A stretch of DNA of 64,000 bases, taken from the NCBI GenBank assembly GCA_050331295.1, contig JBHJGZ010000009.1, forward strand, positions 532,194 through 596,193, in the 5' to 3' direction. The notes beneath the pieces were generated by a model. The model saw only the letters and a program-made list of their open reading frames with translations, was not told where the DNA came from and did not search any database. Source of the DNA: Kuafuiihalomonas sp050331295. GTDB lineage: Bacteria > Myxococcota > Kuafuiibacteriia > Kuafuiibacteriales > Kuafuiibacteriaceae. Both the position numbers and the translations under genes were made by a program. Within the stretch, counting starts at the first letter, position 1; every line of letters begins with the position of its first letter. Shown here one piece after another: positions 26,373-35,199 of the stretch.

Positions 26373-28064
26373 ATGCCGAGCGGGACCCCTACCGCCATCT
26401 CTCGCGACGTGGCCAAGATGATGCGGCTGATGGCGCGGACCATCCGCTCCAGGAGCCTCTACTCGGCCAACAACCAGGCCCTCGCCTTGATGAGGGACGA
26501 GTTGAATCGGGCCACGGAGGCCGTATTTCGTCAGGTGGCTGAAGTCTCGTTGCGGGTGCTTCCCGACGCGTTGATTTACCAAGATGTTTCGGTGCTCGAG
26601 AACCCGGACACGGGCGAGGGTCTGCCGTTCGCTCTGTATCGGGACGGCATTCGGCGCCTCGACCTGCTGGCCGGATTGACGCCGAGCGAGCTGGATCAGG
26701 TCGTGCTCGCCTTCCACTTGGGGCAGGCCAGTCGGTCGATGGAGGACGACATCGTCACGCATCTTTGGCGGTGCGACCTGGAGCACGTGCGATACGTGAC
26801 GGTGGAAGTCCACGTCACGGATGCTGCCAGCGAGGCAGCCCACGACCAGCAGGTGGATGCGGTGGTGCGCGCCCTCTACCAGTCGGCACCAGAGGGCTCG
26901 CTCTTTCACGGGCTGAACCTTGACGCGAGCGAGGAAGCGGCAAAGGCGCTGGCGGATGCCATCGGGACCATCGACGATCTCGCGCCCGGTTTTCATCCGG
27001 CGTCCGCCCTACCGGCTCTGCCGGCCTATGCACGCCGACTGGAGGGCCAGGCCGAAAGCCCGTACCGCGGGATGATGACGGACATTCTCTCCATCATGTC
27101 CGAGGCTCCGGAGGCCATGCCCGAGGTCGAATTCGGATTCAGCAGCCTGCTGGACCTTTTGGATGCCGCGCTGCTCGATGAGGACGTGCGCCTCGCCACC
27201 GATATTGTGCTGGGGGTGCGCGCTCTTTCCCTTCACCTGAACCGCGTTGATGGTTGGCTCGAACAGGCGCTGTCCGACGTCCGGCTCCGTCAGGTCAGCG
27301 CCCTGGCGCAGCAGCGCCCCGACGTCGAGCATCTGGTCCGGGAGTTCTTCGAAGCGGCTGGAAGCCGCGCGGCCCCCAGCTTGGTCCAAGCGCTCCCGAC
27401 CTTTCGGGAGCCCGAGATCCGGCGACGATTCTCCGACCTGGCCTTGGACCTCGGTCTCGAGGACCCGGCGGCAGCGGAGGAACTGGTTCGAAACGAGATC
27501 GGGTTCGCGGCTCGGGAAGGAATCTATATCCTGAGCCGCCTCGATCGCCTGCGCGACCGGTCGCTTCTGCGAGACATCCAGCGCCATCCCAAACCACAGG
27601 TTCGCATGGCCCTGGTGAACGAGATCGACCGCGTTCCCCTCGAGTTCGCGTCCGGCGTGCTCTCGGAGCTGCTCCGAGACGAGGCGCCTCGGGTTCGAGT
27701 GGCGGCGGCGGAAACACTGGCTCAGCGAGGTGACGAGGGAGCGCGACGCGCCCTGGTCAACGCGGTCGAGCGGCCCGAATTCGAGGAGGAACCGGCTTCG
27801 GTCAAAAGCGCCCTTGCCATCGGTCTCGCAACGGTGCTGGGGCCCCGCGCGATTCCGCATCTGGACCCCATGGTGGGCCGGGCCGATTCGTGGATGGCGC
27901 GCAGAGCCCACGAGGAGACGGCAACCGCCGCCATCCACGCCCTCGCTCAGGTTCAGCATCAAGATGCGGTGGAAGCCTTGAAGCGTGCCGCCCTCAGCCG
28001 CAATCGGACCGTCCGAGGCGAGGCAAGGTCGGTTCTCGAACGCCTCCGGGGAGGTGTGGCGTGA
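26373..28064 (+). CDS. HEAT-repeat protein with signalling-type N-terminal domain
   Basis: A 563-residue cytoplasmic protein. The N-terminal 150 residues start with a helix pattern (MMRLMARTIRSRSLYSANNQ) and continue with strand-rich sequence (VSLRVLPDALIYQDVSV; FALYRDGIRRLDLLAGL). The same pattern occurs in the next protein and in some HD-GYP proteins. The central part is helical. The C-terminal 170 residues are HEAT repeats (PKPQVRMALVNEIDRVP, APRVRVAAAETLAQRGD, NRTVRGEARSVLERLRG). Function unknown; a scaffold role is likely. The ATG at 26373 follows GAGAG. Its stop overlaps the GTG of the next gene (GTGA), so the two proteins are probably made in fixed ratio. Confidence 0.8.
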   Translation: MPSGTPTAISRDVAKMMRLMARTIRSRSLYSANNQALALMRDELNRATEAVFRQVAEVSLRVLPDALIYQDVSVLENPDTGEGLPFALYRDGIRRLDLLAGLTPSELDQVVLAFHLGQASRSMEDDIVTHLWRCDLEHVRYVTVEVHVTDAASEAAHDQQVDAVVRALYQSAPEGSLFHGLNLDASEEAAKALADAIGTIDDLAPGFHPASALPALPAYARRLEGQAESPYRGMMTDILSIMSEAPEAMPEVEFGFSSLLDLLDAALLDEDVRLATDIVLGVRALSLHLNRVDGWLEQALSDVRLRQVSALAQQRPDVEHLVREFFEAAGSRAAPSLVQALPTFREPEIRRRFSDLALDLGLEDPAAAEELVRNEIGFAAREGIYILSRLDRLRDRSLLRDIQRHPKPQVRMALVNEIDRVPLEFASGVLSELLRDEAPRVRVAAAETLAQRGDEGARRALVNAVERPEFEEEPASVKSALAIGLATVLGPRAIPHLDPMVGRADSWMARRAHEETATAAIHALAQVQHQDAVEALKRAALSRNRTVRGEARSVLERLRGGVA

Positions 28065-29566
28065 GCGAGGGGAGGATCCTTTCGGAACGAGTATCCGAGA
28101 TGGCCAAGAGCTTCGTTTCGGCGCTGTTCATGGGGCTCCGCACCGCGCGGATCCACGATGAGAGCAACCGCGCTTTCGAGAATGCGGTCCGAACGTTGTT
28201 CGATGCCACGCAAGCCCTTTTTGCTGCCACCGGCGGATTTCGGATGGTGTTCATCGGTGACACGACCATGCTGAACGATGCGCGTCTGAAACTGGATGGT
28301 TCATCATTGGCCGTGACTCGGAGCATCCGTGGGGCCCTCGAAGCGAAGCAGATGGGAGGTCTGGTGGTCGGCAGTCCTCCGACCTTTCAGAGTTCGAAGG
28401 CTCTGATCGATCTGCTGCGAAGGGAAGGACAAGTGAGTCCAGACCAGCTTTCGGACGCTCAACTCAGCTTTCTCCCACCTCAGGCGTTCTCGAGCGAAAG
28501 CGGGGACGCGCGCATCGATCCCAACGAGCGGGCGATCCGCGTCTACGCCAAGCTCCTGATCGCCCTGCGAAGTCATCTGGGCGAGGCCGGGGAGGAAGAT
28601 GGTTTTGCGGAGGCCCGACGAACCCGGCTGGCGCGGGTCGTACAAGATCTGATTGAAGCATCGACTTTGGCGCCGGGGGCACTCCTCCTCCTCGCGAACC
28701 ACGAAGTCCCGGATTGGCGACGGGAGCAGCAGGGGGCTGGCGTGTGCGCCCTGAGCGTCTCCGTGGGTCAAGTCCTCGGACTCGAGCGCGCCGCATTGAT
28801 GGATTTGGGGGTCGGGGCCGCAGTTCATCACCTGGGGGTCGATGAACCCAGGTCTCCGGTGCTGGACGATGAAGCGGTGCAACGTGGTTTCTTTCGGGGG
28901 CTGGCCCGGTCCAACGTGAGTCCATCGACCGCCCAACGGACCGCAATCCTTGCGAACCACCGGCGGCCCATCGGGCCCATCGACCGGCCTGGGGTCGAAC
29001 CAGCCGAAGGTGGAAAGTCCCCCGTGGCGCGTCCCACCCTCTCCGCCCGTATTGTGGGTCTCGCCGCAACCTACATGCAGCTCACCACCGGGTTCGGGCT
29101 GCGACGTCAGGTGCGAGGCCATCCGGTGGACGTCCTGGCCCTGCTGGCGCGGGACCGAAGCCGTCGATTCGACCCGGACCTGGTCGACCTTCTGATCAAC
29201 ATGCTCCGCGCATTTCCGGTGGGGGTGGAAGTGGTCTTGGCATCGGGAGGTCGAGGCGTGGTGAGCTCCCATGGAGGGGGACGCCGATGGGACCGCCCCG
29301 TCGTGGCGCAAACCTACCCTCGGCGCAGAAACGTCGACCTGATGGTCCGACACCAAGGGCGATTTGTCGATGCCATCGTGGGCACCGTCCTTTTCCTGGG
29401 TGCGCAGGATGTCGAGCGACCTTTCGATCAGGCGCCCGATTCGGAGCCTCGGGCGGCGGCGCCGCTCACGGCGGACCTCGAGACCATCACCCAACGACCG
29501 GACCAGTTACGCAGCATGCCCGATGAAGCGGAAGCCTTGCTTCGCGATTTCTTGCACGAAGAATGA
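28061..29566 (+). CDS. Degenerate HD-GYP-like signalling protein
   Basis: A 501-residue cytoplasmic protein. The N-terminal region (about 8-130: LFMGLRTARIHDESNRAFEN; GFRMVFIGDTTMLNDARLKL) matches the one in the preceding gene product. The C-terminal half has the outline of an HD-GYP domain (SVGQVLGLERAALMDLGVGAAVHHLGV, then ARIVGLAATYMQLTTG), but the HD metal pair and GYP loop are not visible: where a true enzyme has HDIGK this reads HHLGV. It is therefore probably not an active c-di-GMP phosphodiesterase and may be a binding or scaffold protein. The GTG start overlaps the upstream stop. Confidence 0.73.
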   Translation: MSEGRILSERVSEMAKSFVSALFMGLRTARIHDESNRAFENAVRTLFDATQALFAATGGFRMVFIGDTTMLNDARLKLDGSSLAVTRSIRGALEAKQMGGLVVGSPPTFQSSKALIDLLRREGQVSPDQLSDAQLSFLPPQAFSSESGDARIDPNERAIRVYAKLLIALRSHLGEAGEEDGFAEARRTRLARVVQDLIEASTLAPGALLLLANHEVPDWRREQQGAGVCALSVSVGQVLGLERAALMDLGVGAAVHHLGVDEPRSPVLDDEAVQRGFFRGLARSNVSPSTAQRTAILANHRRPIGPIDRPGVEPAEGGKSPVARPTLSARIVGLAATYMQLTTGFGLRRQVRGHPVDVLALLARDRSRRFDPDLVDLLINMLRAFPVGVEVVLASGGRGVVSSHGGGRRWDRPVVAQTYPRRRNVDLMVRHQGRFVDAIVGTVLFLGAQDVERPFDQAPDSEPRAAAPLTADLETITQRPDQLRSMPDEAEALLRDFLHEE

Positions 29567-29567
29567 G

Positions 29568-30242
29568 TCAGGTGCGCAGCTCGGTCACCGAGCTGGGCAT
29601 CGCGCAGACCTCGTGGACATGCAGGTCGGCATCCGTCTTGGAGCGAACCTCGTCGACGCTGACGTTGGGCGCGAGCTCCCGAAGTTCGAAACCACGCTCC
29701 GTGATGTCGACGACCGCGAGATCAGTGACGACTCGGTGCACGCATGCCAGGCCGGTCAGCGGCAGGGTACACGACGCGAGGAGCTTCGGTTGTCCATCTC
29801 GGGTCACGTGTTCCATAGCCACTACCACTCGTTTTGCGCCGGCGACGAGGTCCATGGCGCCGCCCATGCCCTTCACCATCTTTCCCGGAATCATCCAATT
29901 CGAGATGTCACCCCTCTCCGAGACTTGAAGAGCACCCAGCACCGTCATGTCGATGTGTCCGCCTCTCACCATGGCAAAGGATGTCGAGCTGTCGAAGAAT
30001 GTGGTGCCAGCGACCTCCGTCACGGTCTGTTTGCCCGCATTGATGAGGTCGGGATCCTCTTCCCCGTCAAAGGGGAATGCGCCAACTCCGAGCATTCCGT
30101 TTTCGGAGTGAAGGACGACATCCATCCCAGGTGGAATGAAATTGGCGGCCAGGGTCGGCATGCCGATGCCGAGGTTGACGAACATGCCGTCTCGAAATTC
30201 GAGCGCCACCCGTTGAAGGATTTGTTCTCGTGTGAGGGTCAT
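29568..30242 (-). CDS. scoB: 3-oxoacid CoA-transferase subunit B
   Basis: A 224-residue beta subunit of succinyl-CoA:3-oxoacid CoA-transferase, which activates acetoacetate for use as carbon source. The catalytic glutamate is in LHSENGMLGVG (about 44-54); FVNLGIGMPT and GGHIDMTVLGALQV are further family marks. Start at 30242 is set by an AGGAGA ribosome-binding site 6 bases upstream; a longer frame to 30302 overlaps the end of scoA and is less likely. It follows scoA by 23 bases. With the acyl-CoA dehydrogenase and malate synthase in this window it fits growth on ketone bodies, leucine or fatty acids. Confidence 0.95.
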   Translation of the reverse strand: MTLTREQILQRVALEFRDGMFVNLGIGMPTLAANFIPPGMDVVLHSENGMLGVGAFPFDGEEDPDLINAGKQTVTEVAGTTFFDSSTSFAMVRGGHIDMTVLGALQVSERGDISNWMIPGKMVKGMGGAMDLVAGAKRVVVAMEHVTRDGQPKLLASCTLPLTGLACVHRVVTDLAVVDITERGFELRELAPNVSVDEVRSKTDADLHVHEVCAMPSSVTELRT

Positions 30243-30248
30243 GATGTT

Positions 30249-30254
30249 TCTCCT
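30249..30254 (-). promoter_or_regulatory. Ribosome-binding site AGGAGA of scoB
   Basis: A near-perfect Shine-Dalgarno sequence 6 bases before the ATG at 30242. It decides the scoB start within the scoA-scoB gap. Confidence 0.75.
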
Positions 30255-30265
30255 GGGTTCGAAGC

Positions 30266-30964
30266 TCAAGGACGGGGCCGCACCGTGCGTTTTTCGATCC
30301 ACTTCTCATAGTGGCGTCCGAGGACCACGCGCTGCACGAACACTCCGGGGACGTGGACCGCATCCGGGTCCAGACTGCCGAGCGGGACGATCTCCTCCGC
30401 TTCCACGACGGTAACCTTGGCCGCCATGCACATCATGGGAGAGAAGTTGCGAGCCGTTTTCCGGAAGACGCAGTTGCCCCAGCGGTCGGCCCGAAACGCG
30501 CGAACCAGCGCGAAATCCGCGGTCAGGGGGGACTCCAACACGTAGTGCTTGCCGTCGATTTCGCGGGTCTCCTTGTCTTCGGCCGCCTGAGTTCCGTAGC
30601 CGGTTGGGGTGAAGAATCCACCGATCCCCGCGCCCCCGGCCCGAATTCGCTCCGCCAAGGTGCCCTGCGGCACGAGCTCCACTTCCAGCTCACCGCTCAT
30701 GAATTGGCGTTCGAACTCTTTGTTCTCCCCGACATAGCTCGAGACCATCTTTCGAATCTGTCGCGACTTGAGCAGGATGCCCAGCCCATAGTCATCCGTC
30801 CCACAGTTGTTCGATATGATGGTGAGGTCTTTCTTGCGGCTTTGGTGGAGCGCAATGATCAAGTTCTCTGGGTTTCCGCACAAGCCGAAGCCTCCCGCCA
30901 TGAGCGTCATGCCATCCGCGAGGCCCTCCAGCGCTTGTTCGGCGCTCCCCAGCACTTTGTCCAT
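30266..30964 (-). CDS. scoA: 3-oxoacid CoA-transferase subunit A
   Basis: A 232-residue alpha subunit that pairs with ScoB. Typical motifs are the N-terminal MDKVLGSAEQALEGL, the CoA-binding loop MAGGFGLCGNPENLI (about 22-36), ISNNCGTDDYGLG, the glycine-rich GGAGIGGFFTPTGYGT and the C-terminal VHVPGVFVQRVV. The length is normal. It is first in the two-gene operon. The PilZ gene at 31039 is divergent, with 74 bases between the starts. Confidence 0.95.
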   Translation of the reverse strand: MDKVLGSAEQALEGLADGMTLMAGGFGLCGNPENLIIALHQSRKKDLTIISNNCGTDDYGLGILLKSRQIRKMVSSYVGENKEFERQFMSGELEVELVPQGTLAERIRAGGAGIGGFFTPTGYGTQAAEDKETREIDGKHYVLESPLTADFALVRAFRADRWGNCVFRKTARNFSPMMCMAAKVTVVEAEEIVPLGSLDPDAVHVPGVFVQRVVLGRHYEKWIEKRTVRPRP

Positions 30965-31038
30965 GGCTCGGGTCTATCGTTGCGGCGGAAGGGGGTCAAC
31001 GTGTTGCAAGGTTCGTTCGGTCGGACCAAACTCAACAC

Positions 31039-31368
31039 GTGCGAGACGACCAGCGACGAACGCCCCGAGTGCCGGCTGAGATCAAGGTCGACTATCGTAC
31101 GATGGGAAGATTCATCACCGACTACAGTCGAAACATCTCTCCGCATGGATTGTTCGTGCAAACCTCCTTGCCGCTTCCGGTTGGGGAGCAGATCCGCATC
31201 CGGCTGAGTCTTCCGGATGGCGACGCGCCGTTTGCGCTGGATGGTGTCGTCGTATGGACCTCGGATCGGCGTTCCAGCGAAAATCCAGGTATGGGGGTCG
31301 AGTTTCTCGATTTCGATGACGACACGCGCAATCGAGTCGAGGAGCTCATCCGCGCGGCTGGAGAATGA
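31039..31368 (+). CDS. PilZ-domain protein, probable c-di-GMP receptor
   Basis: A 109-residue single-domain PilZ protein. Both ligand motifs are present: an N-terminal arginine cluster RRTPR (6-10; RxxxR) and a DxSxxG-like DYSRNISPHGLFVQT (about 28-42). The rest follows the six-strand barrel with GVVVWTS and NPGMGVEF. It should bind c-di-GMP and act on a partner. The GTG at 31039 has no strong ribosome-binding site. Its end overlaps the methyltransferase gene as ATGA. Confidence 0.86.
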   Translation: MRDDQRRTPRVPAEIKVDYRTMGRFITDYSRNISPHGLFVQTSLPLPVGEQIRIRLSLPDGDAPFALDGVVVWTSDRRSSENPGMGVEFLDFDDDTRNRVEELIRAAGE

Positions 31369-32576
31369 GTCGACTCCGAGTTCGAACGGAAGCTCGACTC
31401 ACTTCGGCGGGGGAAGTGATCGCTCGTGGCCCTGATGGTCGGGTCATGTTCGTCGAGGGTGCTGCACCCGAGGAGACGGTCATCGTCGAAGTGCAGGAGG
31501 TCCGCAAGAAGCTGCTGAAGGCTCGCGTTCTCGAGGTCGAGGCAGCCGGTTCCAGTCGGGTTGATCCAGCGTGCACGGTCTTCGGCGTGTGTGGGGGTTG
31601 CGCTCTACAGCACATCGACTATGCGGAGCAGGCACGGCTGAAGCACCGCGCGGTCCTCGATACAATGGCTCGCCTGGGCGGAATCGACCTGGCGCGTGTG
31701 TGCGTGGAGGACGGGTGGTTCTCACATGCCTACGGCGTTCGGGCTCGAGTCCGGTGGTGGGCGCAGACATCCTCCGTCGGTTACCGAGCTCGGAAGAGCC
31801 ACGCGTTGGTGGTAGCTCCAGACTGTCCCATCCTGGAGCAGCCGCTTCAGGAGGCACTGCGGCGGATGCCCTCCGAGCTGCAGCCGGACCCCGCCCCCGC
31901 GACCGGCGAAGACATCTGGGGCGTGACGGACGGAGCGCAGGTGCTCTTTCATCGAAGACATGCATCGTCGCGCGCTGCTGCGGGCCGGGGTGCTGGGAGC
32001 CTCCCTTGGGGTGATGCCGAGAGTGCTGTGGCGGTCCGTGACCGGGAGGGGATACGATGGGTGTCGGTTGGGGGCTTCGGACAGGCTCATCTCGCCGGCA
32101 ACGACGCCATGCTGGAAGCGATGGACGACTGGCTTCCAGACCTATCGGTGGCGGCAGATCTCTATGCGGGGTCGGGGAACTGGACGAGGTTGCTGGCTCG
32201 ACGGATGCCGGAACGGCTGGTTGCAGTGGAGCACAACCGCGGGGCGTTGGCGCTCATCCGAAGGGTGCTCCCCGAGGTAGAACTCTGGCCGGAGCCTGTC
32301 GAGCGGGCTGTCTTCCGTCTGGAGCGCTGGGCGTCCAAGAGGCCGCTCGTCGCCGTGGTCAATCCCCCCCGAACGGGTCTCGCGGAGCCAGTCTGCGAGG
32401 GACTCATCGAGTGCCGACCCCGATGGCTTGGTTACGTGAGCTGCAACGCCGCCACCTTGGCCAGGGATGCGCGACGGCTGATGGAAGGCGGGATGCGTCT
32501 TCGCCGACTCCGCACCTTCGACCTGTACCCTCAAACGCCCCATATGGAGGTGGCCGCGTGTTTCGAATGGGGATGA
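31365..32576 (+). CDS. 23S rRNA (uracil-5)-methyltransferase, RlmC/RlmD (TrmA) family
   Basis: A 403-residue SAM-dependent RNA methylase. It has an N-terminal TRAM domain (about 1-55), an iron-sulfur cluster motif CTVFGVCGGC with the fourth cysteine in APDCPIL, the SAM site DLYAGSGNWTRLL (about 265-277), NPPRTGL, and the catalytic cysteine in YVSCNAATLARD. NPPR with the following spacing resembles RlmC more than RlmD (DPAR), but the target uridine cannot be assigned from sequence. The central region (about 110-250) is shorter or more divergent than usual. The ATG overlaps the PilZ stop (ATGA). Confidence 0.88.
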   Translation: MSRLRVRTEARLTSAGEVIARGPDGRVMFVEGAAPEETVIVEVQEVRKKLLKARVLEVEAAGSSRVDPACTVFGVCGGCALQHIDYAEQARLKHRAVLDTMARLGGIDLARVCVEDGWFSHAYGVRARVRWWAQTSSVGYRARKSHALVVAPDCPILEQPLQEALRRMPSELQPDPAPATGEDIWGVTDGAQVLFHRRHASSRAAAGRGAGSLPWGDAESAVAVRDREGIRWVSVGGFGQAHLAGNDAMLEAMDDWLPDLSVAADLYAGSGNWTRLLARRMPERLVAVEHNRGALALIRRVLPEVELWPEPVERAVFRLERWASKRPLVAVVNPPRTGLAEPVCEGLIECRPRWLGYVSCNAATLARDARRLMEGGMRLRRLRTFDLYPQTPHMEVAACFEWG

Positions 32577-32672
32577 GCGCGCGGTCATCGATGACCCGGC
32601 CGGGCTCGGCTCCGCAGCGCTCGCACATCCGGGCTTTGAGATCGGGCTCGGTTGTGGGAGATGGGAACGCCC

Positions 32673-34085
32673 ATGCGCCTTCCCATCGTTCAGGGTGCGG
32701 ACGCGATTCCGTACCTGGCCCCCGAACAGGCGGGCATGCCGTCCTTCGGTGACGGCCTCGGGACCCGACGGGTGTACATCGACACCTTCGGGTGTCAGAT
32801 GAACGAGCACGACACCCAGCGGATGGTGAGCTTGATGGCATCGGAGGGATATCTACCTACCGACGACCCCGCAGAGGCGGACGTCATCGTGTTGAACAGC
32901 TGCAGCGTCCGGGAGAAGGCCGAGAACAAGCTCCGCTCTCGAGCTGGCGTGCTGGGGCGACTCAAGCACCGAAACCCTGAGCTGGTACTGGCATTGGGAG
33001 GGTGCGTTGCCCAACAAGAAGGAAAACGGCTGTTGGAGCGAGTCCCCCATGCAGACATCGTCTTTGGTCCAGACCATCTGGCCGAGCTCCCGGAGATGGT
33101 CCACGCCGTGCGAGGCCGAAGGCGACGTTTGGTCCGAACCGAGTTTCTGACCCGGGACGATTACAGCTTCCCTCCGGTGGAGAGGTTCGGTCCCGTCCGT
33201 GCCACTGCGTATGTCAGCGTCATGAAGGGCTGCGACAAGTTTTGTTCCTTCTGCATCGTTCCGTACACCCGCGGGCGTGAGGTGAGTCGCCGGGCGGACG
33301 ATATCGTGGACGAGGTTCAGCGTCTGGCGGACCACGGAACCAAGGAAGTCGTTCTCCTCGGACAGACCGTGAACAGCTACGGGCGCCGGAAGAAGGATGG
33401 CCACGTCCCTTTCCACGAACTGCTGCACCGCGTGGCGTCGGTTCCCGGGATCGAACGGGTTCGCTTCACGTCGCCCCATCCGAAGGACTTCAGTCCGGAA
33501 CAGATCTCGGCGTTCCGCGACATCCCGGAACTTTGTCCCCACATGCACCTGCCCGTTCAGTCGGGAAGCACATCGATTCTCAAGGCCATGCGTCGGGGTT
33601 ACTCGAGAGAGGAGTATCTGGACATTGTGGACTCCCTGAGATCCGTGGCGCCAGAGGTCGCGTTGACCACCGACATCATCGTGGGCTTCCCGGGCGAGCG
33701 GGACGAAGATTTCGATCAAACGATGTCGCTGATCGAAGAGGTCCAATACCATTCCGCGTATTCCTTCGCTTACAGCGAAAGGGTAGGCACCCGCGCTCTG
33801 AAGATCGAACCCTCGGTACCGAACGAGGTTCGATTTCAGCGTCTTCGGACCCTTCAACAACGGCAGGAAGAGATCACCCGGTCGTGGTTGGAGAGCATGG
33901 TGGGCAGGGTCTACCGGGTCATGGTGGAAGGTCCGTCGCGAAGCGATGGCGCGCGGAGCACCGGACGCACCGGTACGTTTCGAGCCGTTCACGTCGATGG
34001 CCTCGTGCCGGCTGGAACGATGCTGAATGTTCGGATCACGGAAGCCTATAAGCACTCACTCTTCGGTGTGCCCGTCTCATCCTGA
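32673..34085 (+). CDS. miaB: tRNA-2-methylthio-N6-isopentenyladenosine-37 synthase
   Basis: A 470-residue radical-SAM methylthiotransferase that adds the methylthio group to i6A37 in tRNAs reading UNN codons. The N-terminal UPF0004 domain has its three cluster cysteines in DTFGCQMN, LNSCSVRE and LGGCVAQ. The radical SAM motif is GCDKFCSFCIVPYTRG (CxxxCxxC). A C-terminal TRAM domain (about 405-465) ends in HSLFGVPV. The ATG at 32673 follows GGGAGATGGGAA; a TTG at 32652 and ATG at 32661 are in frame upstream. It precedes the SPFH genes on the same strand. Confidence 0.95.
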   Translation: MRLPIVQGADAIPYLAPEQAGMPSFGDGLGTRRVYIDTFGCQMNEHDTQRMVSLMASEGYLPTDDPAEADVIVLNSCSVREKAENKLRSRAGVLGRLKHRNPELVLALGGCVAQQEGKRLLERVPHADIVFGPDHLAELPEMVHAVRGRRRRLVRTEFLTRDDYSFPPVERFGPVRATAYVSVMKGCDKFCSFCIVPYTRGREVSRRADDIVDEVQRLADHGTKEVVLLGQTVNSYGRRKKDGHVPFHELLHRVASVPGIERVRFTSPHPKDFSPEQISAFRDIPELCPHMHLPVQSGSTSILKAMRRGYSREEYLDIVDSLRSVAPEVALTTDIIVGFPGERDEDFDQTMSLIEEVQYHSAYSFAYSERVGTRALKIEPSVPNEVRFQRLRTLQQRQEEITRSWLESMVGRVYRVMVEGPSRSDGARSTGRTGTFRAVHVDGLVPAGTMLNVRITEAYKHSLFGVPVSS

Positions 34086-34195
34086 ATCGCGGCGGTGAGA
34101 CATACCGCTTTCGCGGTCCAGCACTCGATGAAGCCGTCGCTGGAAGCCGAGGTCGACCCCTTGCGGAGAAACTCGGTCCGGGGCACGCCCGGTCC

Positions 34196-35197
34196 ATGTT
34201 TTTGGTGGGATTGGTCTTGGGCTTGGCATTGGTCTTCGGCTGGCGTTCCTTGGCCTCCGGCATTTATACGGTGCGCCCCGATGAACGTGCGGTCATCACG
34301 AGTTTCGGTCGCGCCCAACGGATGCCCGGAGGAGGCTGGGTCCAGGACCCCCATTTGTCGCAAGATGAGCTGCAACGCTATCAGTACCCACGATTGCGGG
34401 TGATCAAGCCGGGAGGTCCGTACTTCAAATGGCCGTGGCAGGAGGTGCACAAGGTCAATGTCGCGACGCGTTCCGTCGAGCTCACGTGGGACCCGACCAA
34501 AGAACAGCACACCATCGAAGCGGTCACGAAGGATAACTTGACAACCGGAGTGAACGGCCAGATCCGATTCCGCGTCAGTGAGAGAAATCTCTACGCCTAT
34601 TTGTTCGCAGTCGATAGTCCTCTCGAGCACGTCATCGGGTTCTTCGTGTCGGTGCTGCGGGAAAGGATCGCGAATTTCATCGATCCCAAGGGTTCGGTGC
34701 TCGGGCCGGAAATAGATGGTGCTGACGTTCGGAGCGGGAGTATGGCCGCGGAGCTCTCCGAAGGCGTCTCCATCAACGATCTCCGCAAGAACTTGCCGCT
34801 GCTCAACGAATACATGGAGCAGCAATGCCGCGTCACGGTGGGCCGGTACGGGATAGAGCTCGACGCCGCATTGATTACGACCATCGACCCTCCGACCGAA
34901 GTCGACCGGGCCCTGTCGGCCATCAACAGCACGCGCAATCAGGTGGCGGCTGACATCAGTACGGCTCGGGCCGATGCGGAGCAACAGATCACCATGAGCG
35001 ATCGGGCAGTCGAGATTGCCGCCAACAATGCGGAAGCGGAGGTCGCGCCTCTCCGGGAATTGGCGGGAACGCTCCTTCAAATCAAAGCGGAGGGAGGCGC
35101 GGTCGCCCTGCGTTCCTATCTTCGAAACCTTCGGGTTCCGCTGTTGGCGAACGCCAGACGGATCGTCCAGGTGTCGGATGTCGGATTGGGAGTCTGA
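34196..35197 (+). CDS. SPFH/Band 7 membrane protein (HflK-like)
   Basis: A 333-residue protein with one N-terminal membrane helix (MFLVGLVLGLALVFGW) and an SPFH domain (about 25-260), starting at GIYTVRPDERAVITSFGRA. The C-terminal region (about 240-300) is an Ala/Glu-rich coiled coil (NNAEAEVAPLRELAG). Proteins of this class form large membrane-bound rings or microdomains; HflK/HflC control the FtsH protease. The ATG at 34196 is inside a longer frame, but the membrane helix supports it. The next gene, also SPFH, starts 2 bases after its stop, as in hflK-hflC. No ftsH is nearby. Confidence 0.87.
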   Translation: MFLVGLVLGLALVFGWRSLASGIYTVRPDERAVITSFGRAQRMPGGGWVQDPHLSQDELQRYQYPRLRVIKPGGPYFKWPWQEVHKVNVATRSVELTWDPTKEQHTIEAVTKDNLTTGVNGQIRFRVSERNLYAYLFAVDSPLEHVIGFFVSVLRERIANFIDPKGSVLGPEIDGADVRSGSMAAELSEGVSINDLRKNLPLLNEYMEQQCRVTVGRYGIELDAALITTIDPPTEVDRALSAINSTRNQVAADISTARADAEQQITMSDRAVEIAANNAEAEVAPLRELAGTLLQIKAEGGAVALRSYLRNLRVPLLANARRIVQVSDVGLGV

Positions 35198-35199
35198 AC

